Assembly (NCBI RefSeq): GCF_963259705.1
Contig: NC_081846.1
Span: forward strand, 58,454,205-58,518,204
DNA length: 64,000 nucleotides
Direction of reading: 5' to 3'
From: Myotis daubentonii
Lineage: Eukaryota > Chordata > Mammalia > Chiroptera > Vespertilionidae
Shown: one piece after another, positions 22,413-34,165 of the stretch
Layout of the letters: the number at the start of each line of letters is the position of its first letter
Numbering within the stretch: position 1 is the stretch's first letter
Notes under the pieces: model-generated
The model's database searches: none
What the model was told of the DNA's origin: nothing
Seen by the model: the letters and a program-made list of their open reading frames with translations, nothing else
Made by a program: the position numbers and the translations under genes

Positions 22413-23312
22413 CTAGGGGCCCGGTGCACGAAATTCGTGCACTGGGTGTGTGTGTGGGGGGGGGGGGAGTGTCCCTCAGCCCAGCCTGCTCCCTCTCACA
22501 TACTGGGAGCCCTCAGGCGTTGACCCCCATCACCCTCCAATCGCAGGATCGGCCCCTTGCCCAGGCCTGACGCCTCGGCCAGAGGCGTAGACCCCCATCA
22601 CCCTCCAATCGCAGGATCGGCCCCTTGCCCAGGCCTGACGCCTCGGCCAGAGGCGTAGACCCCATCACCCTCCAATCGCAGGATCGGCCCCTTGCCCAGG
22701 CCTGACGCCTCCGCCAGAGGTGTCAGGCTTGGACAGGGGACCCCCATCTCCCCCCGATCACTGGCTCTGGCCCCCACCCAGGCCTGAGGCCTCTGGCCCA
22801 GGAATCATGCCTGGGCAGGGGACCCCCATCTCCCTCTGATCGCTTGCTTCACCCGCCGCCCAAGCCTGACGCCTCTGACCCAGGCTTCAGGCCTGGGCAA
22901 GGGGGCCATCATATCCCCCCAATCCCCGGCTCAGCCCCCCGCCCAGGCCTGATGCCTCAGCCAGAGGAGTTGACCCTCATCACCCTCCGATCACCAATCA
23001 CCGGATCGGCCCCTTGACCAGGCCTGAGGCCTCCACCCCTACTTCCTGCTATCACTGGCCAGGGCAGCAAAGGCGCCTGAGTTCCCGATCACTGTCAATG
23101 GCAGGGGGCTTCTTTCTGCTTTCCCTTTCGCCTCCCTGCATTGTGCCTACATATGCAAATTAACCTCCATCTTATTGGCAGTTAACTGCCAATCTTAGTT
23201 GGCAATTAACTGCCAATCATAGTTGGCAGTTAATTTGCATATAATCCTGATTAGCCAATGAAAAGGGTATCGTCGTACGCCAATTACCATTTTTCTCTTT
23301 TATTAGATAGGA
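22413..23312 (-). mobile_element. Long HeliBat-type Helitron with internal VNTR
   Basis: A 900-bp minus-strand element. In its sense it starts TCCTATCTAATAAAAG (23312), contains two octamers ATGCAAAT and the palindromic ggcagttaactgcc region, and ends with the hairpin gtgcacgaaattcgtgcac then CTAG (22413). It sits between host A and T, as Helitrons do, with no TSD. Inside are a 67-68-bp tandem repeat, a G12-type run at about 22456-22467 and several degenerate 'ggcctgacgcctc' palindromes. It has no coding capacity and depends on an autonomous Helitron elsewhere. Confidence 0.93.
22519..22733. repeat. 68-bp tandem repeat (VNTR) inside Helitron
   Basis: Three units with 'caccctccaa' starting at 22531, 22599 and 22666 (periods 68 and 67). 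Units 1 and 2 are almost identical, and a degenerate fourth unit lies near 22975-23035. High similarity implies recent local duplication. Confidence 0.92.
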
Positions 23313-24026
23313 TGAGTTATACATATGCTCACAATGTGGACCTTATAAATATTTGTCCTTTTTTGCTTGTTGTTTTTAAGGATTTCCATCCGGACAAACC
23401 ATAAACCAAACCAAATGGTTATATTAAGTATATATGGAGGAGATGATTGAGTAAATTGAGGAATCAAGATTTTTTTCACATAGAGTAATACAGGATAAAA
23501 ATCAACTCTGAATAATTTGGACTTTCCTTCAATTGTATTAATTCTCTTATGAGGAGGAAATGAGAATTATGTTTGACTTTCTGAAATGTGTATTTTTTAA
23601 CATTATAGATAACCTCAGTACTATTTGTCAATATTAATTTTAAAGTGCCTGATCTCCAATATATTGTGTGTCTATAATGCCGTTTCTAAAATTAAACTAC
23701 ATGTCACATCAATTGAATCTATCTTAATTAGCAAGAATTATGAAGTTTCACATCATTTACTATGTTACAGAAATTCATTCAAAAATATTTCTTGACTGGT
23801 AATTGATTTAATGGAACTAAGTAAAGTTTACTTTTTCTGTGAATTCCTTAGGAAGTGAAAGGAACAATGACTTGGGGATTTTGGCCGATGGTAAACAGGG
23901 CAAAACCCTGTCTTGAAGACCTCTCTTTGGCAATTATATTTTATCTCCTAGTTGAGACTGTCCAACATGGAAGACAGAGCAAAAATACAGAGGTGAATTG
24001 AATTGGTGAAAAAAGAATATGGTTCT
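23313..24026. other. Unclassified AT-rich sequence
   Basis: No gene, RNA or repeat recognised. Confidence 0.6.
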
Positions 24027-24245
24027 CCAATATTTCTTTATTTTTTAAATATATTTTATTGATTTTTTACAGAGAGGAAGGGAGAGAGATAGAGAGTCAG
24101 AAACATCGCCTCCTGCACATCTCCTACTGGGGATATGCCCACAACCAAGGTACATGCCCTTGACCGGAATCAAACCTGGGACCTTTCAGTCCGCAGGCCA
24201 ACGCTCTATCCACTGAGCCAAACCGGTTTTGGCCCAATATTTCTT
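24027..24245 (-). mobile_element. Ves SINE
   Basis: Inverted Ves: T-rich tail at 24039 onwards, 'agagaggaagggagagaga', 'gaatcaaacctggga' (inverted B box) and 'ctctatccactgagcc' (inverted A box). Element about 24039-24233, flanked by a 12-bp TSD ccaatatttctt (24027-24038 and 24234-24245). Confidence 0.95.
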
Positions 24246-26659
24246 ATGTCTAGTCTCACTGTAAACTTCTAACCTAGTTCAAATTCACCTTTTTCTGGCC
24301 TTTACCATTCAATAATGCCTTCATATAGATTGATATCTTTCCAGTTTTAACTCTGTTATATATCATTTACTGATTATCAAATTTATTTCTGGAGTATTCA
24401 AATGTATAGTGAGCATCATTGAAATCTGATTTTGCATATTAATGCACTTGATATTTTCTTTTCTTCAACAGATCAACACCTTTATCACTTTTATTTAAGA
24501 ATATGAAATTTTAGACAATAGTAGAATGGCACCTGCTATAAAGTACTTTTTATATTAGGAAAGTGTAAGGCATTAAAGCCACTAGTTTGCTGTGGTGACC
24601 AGGCGAGTTAACTTCCCACTATTTGTTTCTTGCTTAGGAATCCAAGACAGACTGTCAGTAATAATTTCCAGAGTAATTTTTTAAAATCTGTGATTCCCCC
24701 TTTTATTAGTTTTAATAATGAGTCACTGTTCCCTAAGCTTCCTTGGAAAAAATATTACCTATCAGCAAGATAGAAGACAAACATATATGATATTGACAGC
24801 AGTAGAAAGTAGGTCCCTAAAGATGCCAATTAAGAGGTGAAAGTTACTTTTTAAAAAATACAATCAAACCTAAATTAAGTTCCTTCTGAAGATATAACTT
24901 GAATTCCAGAGAGGTGACATTTAAAACTAGTAGTGAGAAACTTATTTAATAGTCTAACCTAGAAGCAAAAGACTTGTTTTGATAAGTTTTAAAATTGTCA
25001 ACTAGGGAAAAAAAGACTTCACAATACTTGATCCAACCCAATCCATGTATTTATTCACTGATAGAATTTTTATTAACAATGATTTTTTTTCTCATAAAAG
25101 ATAAATACATCATTATTGAGAGACAGTATAAGGACTGTAGATTTCTCCCTGTATACTGAAATGAGGGTGAAATTATGTTATTTCAGAAAAATGCTTATGT
25201 TCCTCTAGTTATGTGGAATTATTAACATATTTAGTTAGACAATTTATATGTGGTCTGGAATTTGCCAGATCTGTATTGTTATGACTACAAAATCCAACAC
25301 ATAGTGTTGGTATTAAGGATGAGTTCATCACCATATAATCAACTTACTATACTATGCTTCACGGTGTGTTTAGAAAATATAATTCAACTTGTAGTGTAGT
25401 ACATGTTATAATATAATAGGCCATTTTATACTGGTGTCTATGACATATAAGGCAGAACAGTTAGATGAGAATGAATGAATAAAGGGCTGGTAAGCTTGCT
25501 GGATGAATAAATGAGTGAATAAATGAAATTCATTGCCTTTATTAGGTCAGACTGGCACTATAAGCTCCCCCAAAGTCCAACTTTGATAGGAACATTGGGT
25601 GTTCCACAAAGTTGTATTCCTGTGGGTTAGTTTGTTATGTCAGGTGCATGAAACTTGAGTGGGGTAATGAGTTAGAAGCTACCAACATGTAAAGAGGAAA
25701 GTTCAATTTGAATGCTTCTGTGCCAAATGTGGTGAACAAGTCTGAAGAGGTTGAGATGGCCCCCAGTGTTAGGAGACCAGGAGTAGGGGCGGAGGTTGGT
25801 AGGTCGGTGTTGCATAGCCTCGACTCTTCCCTAATGCCATGCAGCATAGCAGGAGAGACACCAATTATTGTCCACATGTTATTCAATTATTGTTTTAACC
25901 GTCAGCTCAGAGAGAAATCATCTCAATGTCAACATCGCTTTTTGGGAGAAATGAATGGGGAGAAATAATTCAGGTTTGAAAGCAATTGTCTAAATTTACA
26001 GCTGTATGTGGTCAAACAACTATTGACGCTTGAGAGTTTCCAATTGCTGGTAATAGACTGGAAAAAGGATAATGTGTTTGATCGATCAGCATGAACAAAT
26101 TTCATTTAAGGGATCAATAACAGTTTATACTTGACAGAGCTGAGGGACCACATTTATTTTTCCCTTTGATTGAATAAATGTTTTCAATGGGACTGCAAAT
26201 GTAAAGCAATCCTAACCATTTCTTAACTTGAGGCACAGTTCCAGTTACAGTGTTATTGCAAGCAATGTGTATTTAAAACTAATATACAGAAAAGTGGATA
26301 GCCAGGGGCTGGAGCAGTTGAATGAAACTAATGTACACTTTATTAAAACACAACACATGGCAAGAGAAAGATTTCATTTTCTTGGTGTCAAGCAATGGGA
26401 AAAATAGGAGCGAGACACCACATTTCATGGTGCTAAGCTTTTTTGTGTTTTGTTTTATTTTTGTTGGTCTCCCCCTCTTTTTATTAAGATTAAATCCTTC
26501 AATGGATAAAATAAATTATGAAAAATATTAAATAGTAAGAAAAAACCAAATACCTGTGACCGATAACCCCAGGGTGAATCTTTTAATAGCATGTGCAGCA
26601 CTGCCTGCTGTGGCAATCTGTACACACATCTGGCGGGCTCTGATTCCAGAGCAATCTTC
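24246..26659. other. Unclassified, TE-poor sequence
   Basis: No gene or young repeat is recognised over 2.4 kb. 25480-25530 has ATGAATA-type short repeats that could be an L2 tail. 25635-25968 has 83-86-codon open frames on both strands with no protein character. 26050-26290 (including 'caatgggactgcaaatg') looks unique. Confidence 0.5.
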
Positions 26660-26720
26660 CTACCAAATCTAGCATCTAGCTCAGTAAATGTGTGTTGAAT
26701 GAATAAATGGTTGAATCAAT
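26660..26720 (+). repeat. L2 3' tail
   Basis: 'agctcagtaaatgtgtgttg' followed by 'aatgaataaatggttgaa' fits the last 60 bases of L2. Confidence 0.5.
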
Positions 26721-26881
26721 GCCTACTGATAGTGGCATCCTATCAAATGGCCATATAGCTAATGCTGATTCATGGTATTTCATTTGGGATCAGGAGCTGC
26801 GTCTGAGTTCTGGGGTATCTGTACTCCTCATATTCTGGATGGAAGAATGGCATCACAGGCCATGTGTAACTCTGCTAAAGA

Positions 26882-27216
26882 TAGTTGACCCTGAACAACA
26901 TGGTTTGAACTATGTGGGTCTACTTATACACACATATTTTTTTCAATAAATACAATACTATAAAAGTATTTTCTCTTCCTTATGATTTTCTTAATAACAT
27001 TTTCTTTTCCCCAGCTTACTTTATTGTAAGAATACAGTACATAATACAGATAACATACAAAATATGTGTTAATCGACTATTTATGTTATCGGTCAGTCTC
27101 CTGGTCAATAGTAGGCTATTAGAAATTATGTTTTGGGGCAGGATCAAAAGTTACACATGGATTTGTCGACTGTGTAGGGAGTCAGCACCCCTAACCCCCA
27201 TGTTTTTCAAGGCTAA
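26882..27216 (+). mobile_element. MER2 (Tigger/pogo DNA transposon relic)
   Basis: About 335 bp matching MER2 by recognition: 'agttgaccctgaacaacatg' at the left, 'cttccttatgattttcttaa', 'gtgttaatcgactatttatg' and 'cacccctaacccccatgttt' at the right. The right inverted repeat is eroded. This family was active in early placental mammals and is non-coding here; open frames crossing it are accidental. Confidence 0.88.
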
Positions 27217-27281
27217 AGAGAAAGGTTTCCCATTGACTGTCTAAAAAAAAAGATAGGTAGGTGTTTTGGCAGTTCTGGTTA

Positions 27282-27571
27282 CAAAACATGCATTTTATTT
27301 TTATTTGTTTATCCTCACCTGAGGATACTTTTTCCATTGATTTTTTAGAGGGAGTGGAGAGGAGAAAAGAGGAAGGAGAGAGAGAGCGAGAAGAGAAGTG
27401 AGACACATTGATTGGTTGCCTCCCACCCTTGCCCTGACTGCACAGGCCAGGAGTCAAACCTGCAACCATGGTATATGCCCTTGATGCGAAATTGAACCAA
27501 AGACCCTTCAATCCACAGGCCTACACTCTAACCGTTGAGCCATACTGGCCTGAGCAAAACAGGCAATTTAT
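27282..27571 (-). mobile_element. Older Ves-like tRNA SINE with TSD
   Basis: Inverted SINE at 27299-27554 with 'gagtcaaacctgcaacc' and 'actctaaccgttgagcc' (B and A boxes inverted) and the body 'atcctcacctgaggata'. Flanked by an imperfect 17-bp TSD, caaaacatgcattttat / caaaacaggcaatttat (27282-27298, 27555-27571). It shares its body type with the 8.05-kb copy. Confidence 0.85.
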
Positions 27572-28013
27572 ACAGAAGACTCCCCTGATCATTTTTTTCT
27601 TTCACATTAAGGGAAATACTTCTTTAAAACATAAATTTCCAAAAGACAAGCTGAGAGTCATTTTTCTTTAGCCTTTAGGCTTCTTTCCTCTAGTGGGCAT
27701 TCACACCCACCACCTGTTTTCCTATCTCGCCCTGGAAAACCCAGCTTTCTCTCCTCCTAAGTTATATTAGTGGCAAACTCACCCTAGAGGCTTTGGGTGA
27801 GTGATAGTCCAAAGAACTCTATTTATATACTATGTTTCTTTCCAGAGCACATAGTGACACGACTTAAAGGAACACAACTATCACAAATACTTTTTGCAAA
27901 TACTCTCAGGTGTCACTTAGAAAAGGAGGGTGTAATGTTTTCTCAGCAAAGAATTTTCTTTCTCTGATCAACGTATAAAAATTCCTCCCCAAAGAGGCTG
28001 GAGTTACATCGCC
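27572..28013. other. Unclassified sequence
   Basis: No repeat or gene recognised; leads into the CpG-rich block. Confidence 0.5.
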
Positions 28014-28430
28014 CTGTGATTAAGCATCCGATGATACGGATGACAAACGCGCCTTGAATCGCGGGGGCCATGCCAAGAGTACGTGCGGCTCCTCGTTCCA
28101 GCTGCCTCAGCCAGCTCCACGTCCCCGGCATGTGCCTCCAGGAGGCGCGGAGCTGGTGAGAAGCCGCTCCTGGGAGGCAGAGCTGCGCCAGGTCTATTTC
28201 AGGCACCGAGGCTTTGAATTGTTTAAAATGCATATTGTTTGTGTACATCTCACGAAGGAAAATGCCAGCTCCGAATGCCCTGGGCTGCTTGTATGTCAAA
28301 TGATTAAGTCTTCAAGCCCTACCGCGGAGGGTGGTTACCCATGGCTCTTGCAGGTCAGGCTATGCGCGGCAGGGTTGGAGGCCATGGTTGACCTTTGGAT
28401 GGCCCTGCAGGGTAACCCAGCTTCTTAGGG
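28014..28430. other. CpG-rich unique block, possible regulatory element
   Basis: I count about 23 CpG dinucleotides in roughly 400 bp, against very few in the surrounding kilobases, and no transposon signature. Open frames on both strands (about 124 codons plus at 28054-28428, opening with TTG not ATG; 118 codons minus at 27943-28299) follow from GC content. A conserved regulatory element, a small promoter or a non-coding exon is possible. I see no splice-flanked reading frame that I could defend. Confidence 0.4.
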
Positions 28431-29129
28431 CATAAATAATCATTTTTAATTTGTTTTTCTGAGTTCTGTTTGTTTAAGAATGCAAATGTATTATAACACA
28501 TGTGACTTAACAGATACTCTTTTGGGGAAGGGAAAAGCAGTTTCCATAGCACTTCTTTCTCTTTCTAAACAAAACAGTTAATGAAGGAAAGGAGATGACA
28601 GGATACATAATAGAGATTAGTCAATTATACTCTACAATTTGGCAGTTTGGGATGATCACTTTAAAACTGTACATTTTTCTGATAGTGTGAGCTCCCTCAG
28701 TATTACTAAACATTCTTCCCTGTCTTCCTCATGCATTAGCCATAATTTAAAATGGCTTCGTGATGCTTTAAAAACCTTCAACTATTTATATCCTATTTGC
28801 CTTTAAATCAAAGTTTGTTTATTTTTGAAGGGATAAGTAAGTGTCCGTACTATGCTTATTCTGGACTCAATTAAGTTCTAACATCACTGTGTTCTTTTCA
28901 CATGTGTGGAAGTATATATAAAGCTGAATGTGGAGTAAAATAATAAATAATACTCATGATTTCAATCAGCTTCACTACTGCCACCAAGTAACATCTACTT
29001 TTCTAAATCGCTGTGAAAGTAAGAAAAAGAAATCTGTAGCTTATAACTTAACTAGAGAAATAAGGCAGAGAGGATCCTGGAAATACAGTGGTGAATAATA
29101 CTTAACTGCATTTTTCTAAATTCATTATT
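28431..29129. other. Unclassified AT-rich sequence
   Basis: No gene or repeat recognised. Confidence 0.55.
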
Positions 29130-29386
29130 AAAAGTGATTATTCAGCCCTACCTGGGTTTGGCTCAGTGGATAGAGCATCAGCCTGCAGACTAAGAGGTCC
29201 CGGGTTCGATTCCAGTTAAGGGCACATGCCCGGGTTGCAGGCATGACCCCTAGAAGGAGGAGTGCAGGAGGCAGCCGATCAATGATTCTCTCTTATCATT
29301 GATGTTTCTATCTCTCTCTCTCCCTCTCCCTCCCCATTCCTCTCTGAAATCAATAAAAACATATATATTTTTAAAAAGTGATTATT
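29130..29386 (+). mobile_element. Ves SINE (well preserved)
   Basis: Element 29143-29373: A box 'tggctcagtggatagagc', B box 'gggttcgattccag', 'gtgcaggaggcagccgatc', a CT-rich tract, then 'gaaatcaataaaaac' tail. Exact 13-bp TSD aaaagtgattatt at 29130-29142 and 29374-29386. Among the least diverged Ves copies here. Confidence 0.96.
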
Positions 29387-29641
29387 TGACGTTGCATGAA
29401 TGATGTTTCTGTTTTAGTGAAAATTCACAACAGCTTTACAGATGGTCTGAGCTCTCTGAGCAATGTATGATGAAATATGGCTTTACATAACAATAACTAG
29501 TGTAATAGTTAAGGTGACATTAGCTCCTTTAACAGCAATAGTGACAAATGTGAAATAGCACAAATGCAATGGAAATTTATATTTTGGTCTCATAAAATTC
29601 AAAATAGGTGTTCTGGATTGTTGAATGCTTTTCCTCTAAGT

Positions 29642-29846
29642 CAGGAGTGGGGAGCCTTTTTTCTGCCAACGGCCGTTTGGATATTTATAACATCATATGA
29701 GGGCCATACAAAATTATCAACTCAAAAATTAGCCTGCTATATTTAGTCAAACATTTCATTAACTCACCCTTAAGGCCTTGGCAGGGCCAGATCTAATGAT
29801 TTCCAAGGCCTTCTATGGCCTGCAGACCAGACATTCCTTACCCCTG
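29642..29846. mobile_element. Non-autonomous hAT element (second family)
   Basis: About 205 bp beginning 'caggagtggggagcc' and ending 'cattccttacccctg', with inverted-repeat ends of the general hAT form CAGGGGTGGGGAACC. The inside ('ccgtttggatatttataa', 'ggccttggcagggccag') has no frame. The 8-bp TSD is not readable, so the ends are less certain. Confidence 0.7.
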
Positions 29847-30006
29847 CAAGTGGTGATTCAAAGAGCCAGACCCTTTCACCTTGTGGTTTTGCCTTCTTCA
29901 AGCATGGAACCCAAAGACAGCCAAGAGCCCATTCTTGGATGGGCAGAAAGAGAAAGAGCATGGAGGACCTTGTATGGAGGTTTTTGTGGGTCAGTCACTT
30001 CCACGC

Positions 30007-30499
30007 AAAAGTCATTCAAAATAAACAAGCAAACAAACAAACAAAAACCTCACAGAATGGTAGTTATAGGAGGAAGGACAAAAAGGGTAAACATGTCAAA
30101 TGCAAGGTGACAAAAGGAGACCAGACTTTGGGTGGTGAGCACACAATAGAGGATAGCCCAATGATAGTGAACCTTTTGAGCTCGGCGTGTCAGCATTTTG
30201 AAAAACCCTAACTTAACTCTGGTGCAGTGTCACATATAGAAATTTTTTGATATTTGCAACCATAGTAAAACAAAGACTTATATTTTTGATATTTATTTTA
30301 TATATTTAAATGCCATTTAACAAAGAAAAATCAACCAAAAAAAATGAGTTTGCGTGTCACCTCTGACACGCGTGTCATAGGTTCGCCATCCCTGGTATAG
30401 CCTATTGTATTATAAAGTTGTACACCTGAAATATTCATGTTATTAACCAATGCCACCCTAATAAATGGAATAATAAAAATTACTTTTAAAAGTCATTCA
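30007..30499 (+). mobile_element. L1 3' tail with TSD, split by a hAT MITE
   Basis: A 12-bp direct repeat aaaagtcattca (30007-30018 and 30488-30499) flanks sequence ending 'gttattaaccaatgcc', 'ctaataaatggaataataaa', a L1-type 3' end that recurs near 40.8 kb. A CAAA-rich start lies at 30019-30050. The hAT MITE at 30159-30394 inserted into it later. Confidence 0.75.
30159..30394. mobile_element. Non-autonomous hAT transposon (MITE), copy 2
   Basis: A near-identical partner of 5812-6047 in the same orientation, starting 'caatgatagtgaacctttt' and ending 'gttcgccatccctg'. Flanking 8-mers ggatagcc / gtatagcc match at 7 of 8 positions. It is nested in an L1 tail. Confidence 0.9.
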
Positions 30500-31836
30500 C
30501 TAGAGCTTAGTTTAGTAGCCACACCCACTGCAAGGAAATGCAATATGTAGCTGTGTTCTGAGGAAAAAGAAATAGGTTTGGTGAGGAGTGTCTGGCAAGG
30601 CTGATCCTTTAAAATGACATCACATTATTTTTAGTTCCAGTGATAATAAACTCCATAGTTGATGTGATTGTTTATACAACAATCCCCAGAAGAAATGCAT
30701 TTATTTTTTTCAAAGTTAAGAGATTTTGAATAGCTGCCCTTTGAACTGTCTGAACTGATGCATCCGCTTTTGGAAGAAGATATGGCAAAGGTCCCAGCCC
30801 CCTTGGAGAATCGCTGCAACCATGGAGAGAGGTGATGGAAGCAGAATTCAGCTGTCGTAAACCTTATGTTGGATCTCTGGCTTCCAGACAGCCTTGGTTT
30901 CTATCCAGATCCAAGAGATGGCCATCCTTAAAAGCAAGTGATCCTATCTAATATGCTCCCATTGGCTTGCCTACTGCGACACCAGCTATTTAGACAGTAG
31001 CTGTCTGAATACTTTCAAAAAAGTTTCTATTTTTTCTGTAGCAGATCCATTTTGTTTTGATCTTTCAACATAATATAATCAGCTGTATATGTAGATAGAG
31101 GACAGTAGCATGGGTAACTAAAATAATACATTCAGCTGAGTCATTGTTTAAAATCTCATTTAATTTAATCATTTAAAGGGTTTTGTACTTATTTAAAATA
31201 TGTGCTTATTTCTAGGAGTCATTATTCCTATCATTAAACCTATTATGTTTGCAATGCTACATCTCCTTATTGCTCCAGCTGTTTTCTTATCCTTTTTCTT
31301 TTATTTCTCTTTCTCATGTTCCTTAACTTTTGACCCTTAGATTAATAAACTAAATTCCCAGTATCTGGAGATGCTGTCTGTTGCTGAGTTGTAATGAATG
31401 CCTCCTCATTAATCAGAAAGCAGAGATCCTGATGGAGATGTCCCCTCTTCCCCAGTGTGCCAGATGTCACAGTGGTAAGTCAGAGGCTAGTACTGGTCTT
31501 TGGTCTCTATTTCCTGTGTACAGCACTCAGATAAAATCCATGAAAAGGATGTGAGAGCTACCTAAACACTGACCAAAATGGGTGTATTAAGATTATGGAA
31601 CCCATGTTGGTTTTATAAATTTAAAAATATTAAACTTTTATTTTCAGCAATGGGAGTCCTTTATAGTTATATTTTTCTATATACTTCACTTACTACAGAA
31701 GGTTATAACATTTGTCTGAGAAGCTGAGAAATACAATTCATATTTGTTATAATGAGGTTCATTTAATGAATAATTTGCTAAAATCATCTTATACTTCCAG
31801 ACCTCAGGGCAATTAAGTACCATGAATATCTATTGA
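30500..31836. other. Unclassified sequence
   Basis: No gene or named repeat. The stretch around 31340-31500 looks unique. Confidence 0.5.
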
Positions 31837-32210
31837 CTAGAGGCCTGGTGAACGAAATTCATGCACTCGGCATGGAGGGGGGCCCTCAGCCCAGCCTGCA
31901 CCCTTTCGCAGGCCAGGAGCCCTCAGGGGATGTCCGACTGATGGCTTAGGGAGTGGGCCTAAGCCATCAGTCGGACATCCTTAGCGCTGTCACAGAGGCA
32001 GGAGAGGCTCCCGCCACCGCCACTGAACTTGCCAGCTGTGAGCCCAGCTCAGAGCTTCTGGCTGAGCAGCACTACCCTTGTGAGAACATGCTGACCACCA
32101 GGAGGCAGCTCCTGTGTTGAGCATCTGACTCCTGGTGGTCAGTGTGCATCATAGTGACCGGTCATTCCACCGTTCGGTAGATTTGCATATTAGCCTTTTA
32201 TTATATAGGA
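31837..32210 (-). mobile_element. HeliBat-type Helitron (374 bp)
   Basis: In sense it runs from TCCTATATAATAAAAGGC (32210) to CTAG (31837), between host A and T. It carries an ATGCAAAT octamer (32181-32188 on plus as atttgcat), an inverted pair of CTCF-like motifs (32092-32109 and 32127-32142), a perfect 21-bp hairpin (31928-31948 / 31960-31980) and the terminal hairpin. Both ends are complete. Confidence 0.95.
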
Positions 32211-33389
32211 TTTCTCCATTTAAAAATAAATAATAAAAGTCACTAAACATTTAAAAATTGCTTCTGTGGTCATTTGGCTAAGGTACTGTTGAAATATACA
32301 TGTGTGTTTTTTTCATTGAAATTACGTGTTTGTTATCTGAGTGTAAATCATAGACTTCTGAATATGTGGATATTGAGGATATCCATTCAGTATCCACATT
32401 CTCAAAGTCCAAGATTGGCTACTGAATGGCTGGTGTCTAGTGTCACCCCATGTTGCCAAGAGATGATTGTGTCTGATGTTTCCATGCAGGAATTCATTCC
32501 TGGTATTTCTCCAGAGAATTATGTTTTTCTGAATCCCAAACCCTGAGAAAAATCAGTTCAGAAATTGAGAAAATGGGAAAAGAATTAAAGTTAAACAATC
32601 AACACAGAAACATGATTGGCGTGACTTCAAGTCAAAAGCAGGAGTAGGAAATTCTGATATGTGGAGCCCACTAATAAAGTTGATATTTCCAAAAGCAGGG
32701 AAGAGAGAAGTGGTCATGATTCTAAGGAGTCAGTTGTAGAATTACAGGTTATAAATGTGTTTGTGGTCATGTCTTTAGCTACTAGTTCATCATTTTTTCA
32801 AATAAAATAAATATTAATATGCTTATACAAATAGTATACTTTATATAAATTCTGTGAGAGATAACTCCAAGAATAAATATGTTTGGGAAGCAAAATAAGT
32901 CCTTTTCTTCTGGATGGGGCTAGAACAGTGTGACCTTCTGTGACTGGCTGAATATAGGACAGCTGTACAAGCCTTCACTTAGTAGCTGAAGAGTTATTTT
33001 AAGACTACAAGCCCTTGGAAATAAGAAGCTTTCAGCTGTGTTTACTTGATCAGCAACTCATCAGGCTTGAGTGGGAGTCTATGAGAAGACCAAGAGAAAG
33101 ATGACCTGGAAAGTCAGGCTGCTTGTCAGTTCTATCACTATGTGAAATAGGATGAAGATGAATGTGAGCTTTGTATGTTGTAGAAAGTGGGCTGGATTGG
33201 AAATGGGCATACTCAAGGTCTAGCCTTGGTTCAATGTGCCACTGGATAAGTCACTTGTTCTCGCTGACTTTGAAGATCTTGTTCATAAAACAAGAGACTA
33301 AATGGTCTTTTTTTTTTTGCTTGAATATATCAGCAAAGGAATTTCATTTCCAGTGCTCCTGCCTCAGCTCTGGTACTTATTTACTCTGA
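32211..33389. other. Unclassified sequence
   Basis: No gene recognised. An imperfect inverted repeat lies at about 32356-32403 ('gaatatgtggatattgagg' against 'tcagtatccacattc'). T10 run near 33309. Confidence 0.5.
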
Positions 33390-34165
33390 CTTGACTATTG
33401 CAGTCATATCCTAATGTTTTGTCATACATATCTCTACTCCATCTTCCACCTTCCTATTAGATGTTGCTCTAAAATCCATGTCTGATCCTTCCACTTGTCT
33501 GCTTAGAACTCCTCAGTGGTTTCCTATTTCCTATAAAATAATCTACATTGCTTTTGTGTAGCATTTAAAGCTCTTTCTGATTTGGTTCCATTTACATCTC
33601 CAACCTCATTGCTCTTTATTCCTCATGATATATCCATACTTATCTCTTACCCATCCACAAATGTGAGGAACATATGTGAACCTGACCGATTTTGGCTCTG
33701 GACCTACTCTTTATTTTTACGCAGATATATTTGTACTAACTGCTACCCCTGAAAGATTCCCTTCCTCACCGTTTGTGCTTAGTATTCTTTTCACTCCACA
33801 AAATTCAGATAAAATGTTTTCTTTTATTTCCCCCTCCCCATAAGAATAGTTGACCATCCCTGACTTTACGCCACCATTTCATCCAGCACATGCTTCTGTG
33901 TGACTGGACTCTCAAGACTGCATTAAAATTCTTTACTGACATTTTTCTCTCCATTCTTAAATCTTATTATTGTACATTTAGTTTCTTGTGTACCTAATAG
34001 TTGCTACCTAACATTCTCAATAAATGTTGGTCTAATGGAACTAACATTAATAAATGTAAGCTCTTTAAAGGCAGGGGTCATGATTATGTCTTCATTGTAT
34101 ACTCAGCACTAAACACATCTGAAACACAATAGGTGCCTATTAAATGACTGTTAAATGAATAATAA
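33390..34165 (+). repeat. L2 LINE, 3' half
   Basis: Reads in L2 order: 'cttctccaccttcc'-like start, 'cagtggtttcctatttcct', 'agctctttctgatttggtt', 'caacctcattgctctttatt', 'ctttaaaggcaggggtcatg', 'actcagcactaaacaca', and ends 'ctgttaaatgaataataaat'. Frames are broken. L2 died out before the placental radiation. Confidence 0.75.

Noticed and set aside
22519..22733. Regularly spaced repeat, considered as a CRISPR-like array
   Set aside because: Units are contiguous tandem copies without unique spacers, inside a eukaryotic Helitron.
26882..27244. 110-codon open frame across MER2
   Set aside because: It is within a known non-coding DNA transposon relic and is not related to a transposase frame.
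28054..28428. 124-codon open frame in the CpG-rich block
   Set aside because: It opens with TTG, an opposite-strand frame is open over much of the same bases, and no protein motif or splice context is visible.
29642..29846. TSD for the hAT-like element
   Set aside because: The flanks ctctaagt and caagtggt do not match well enough, so I kept the element call on its ends but claim no TSD.
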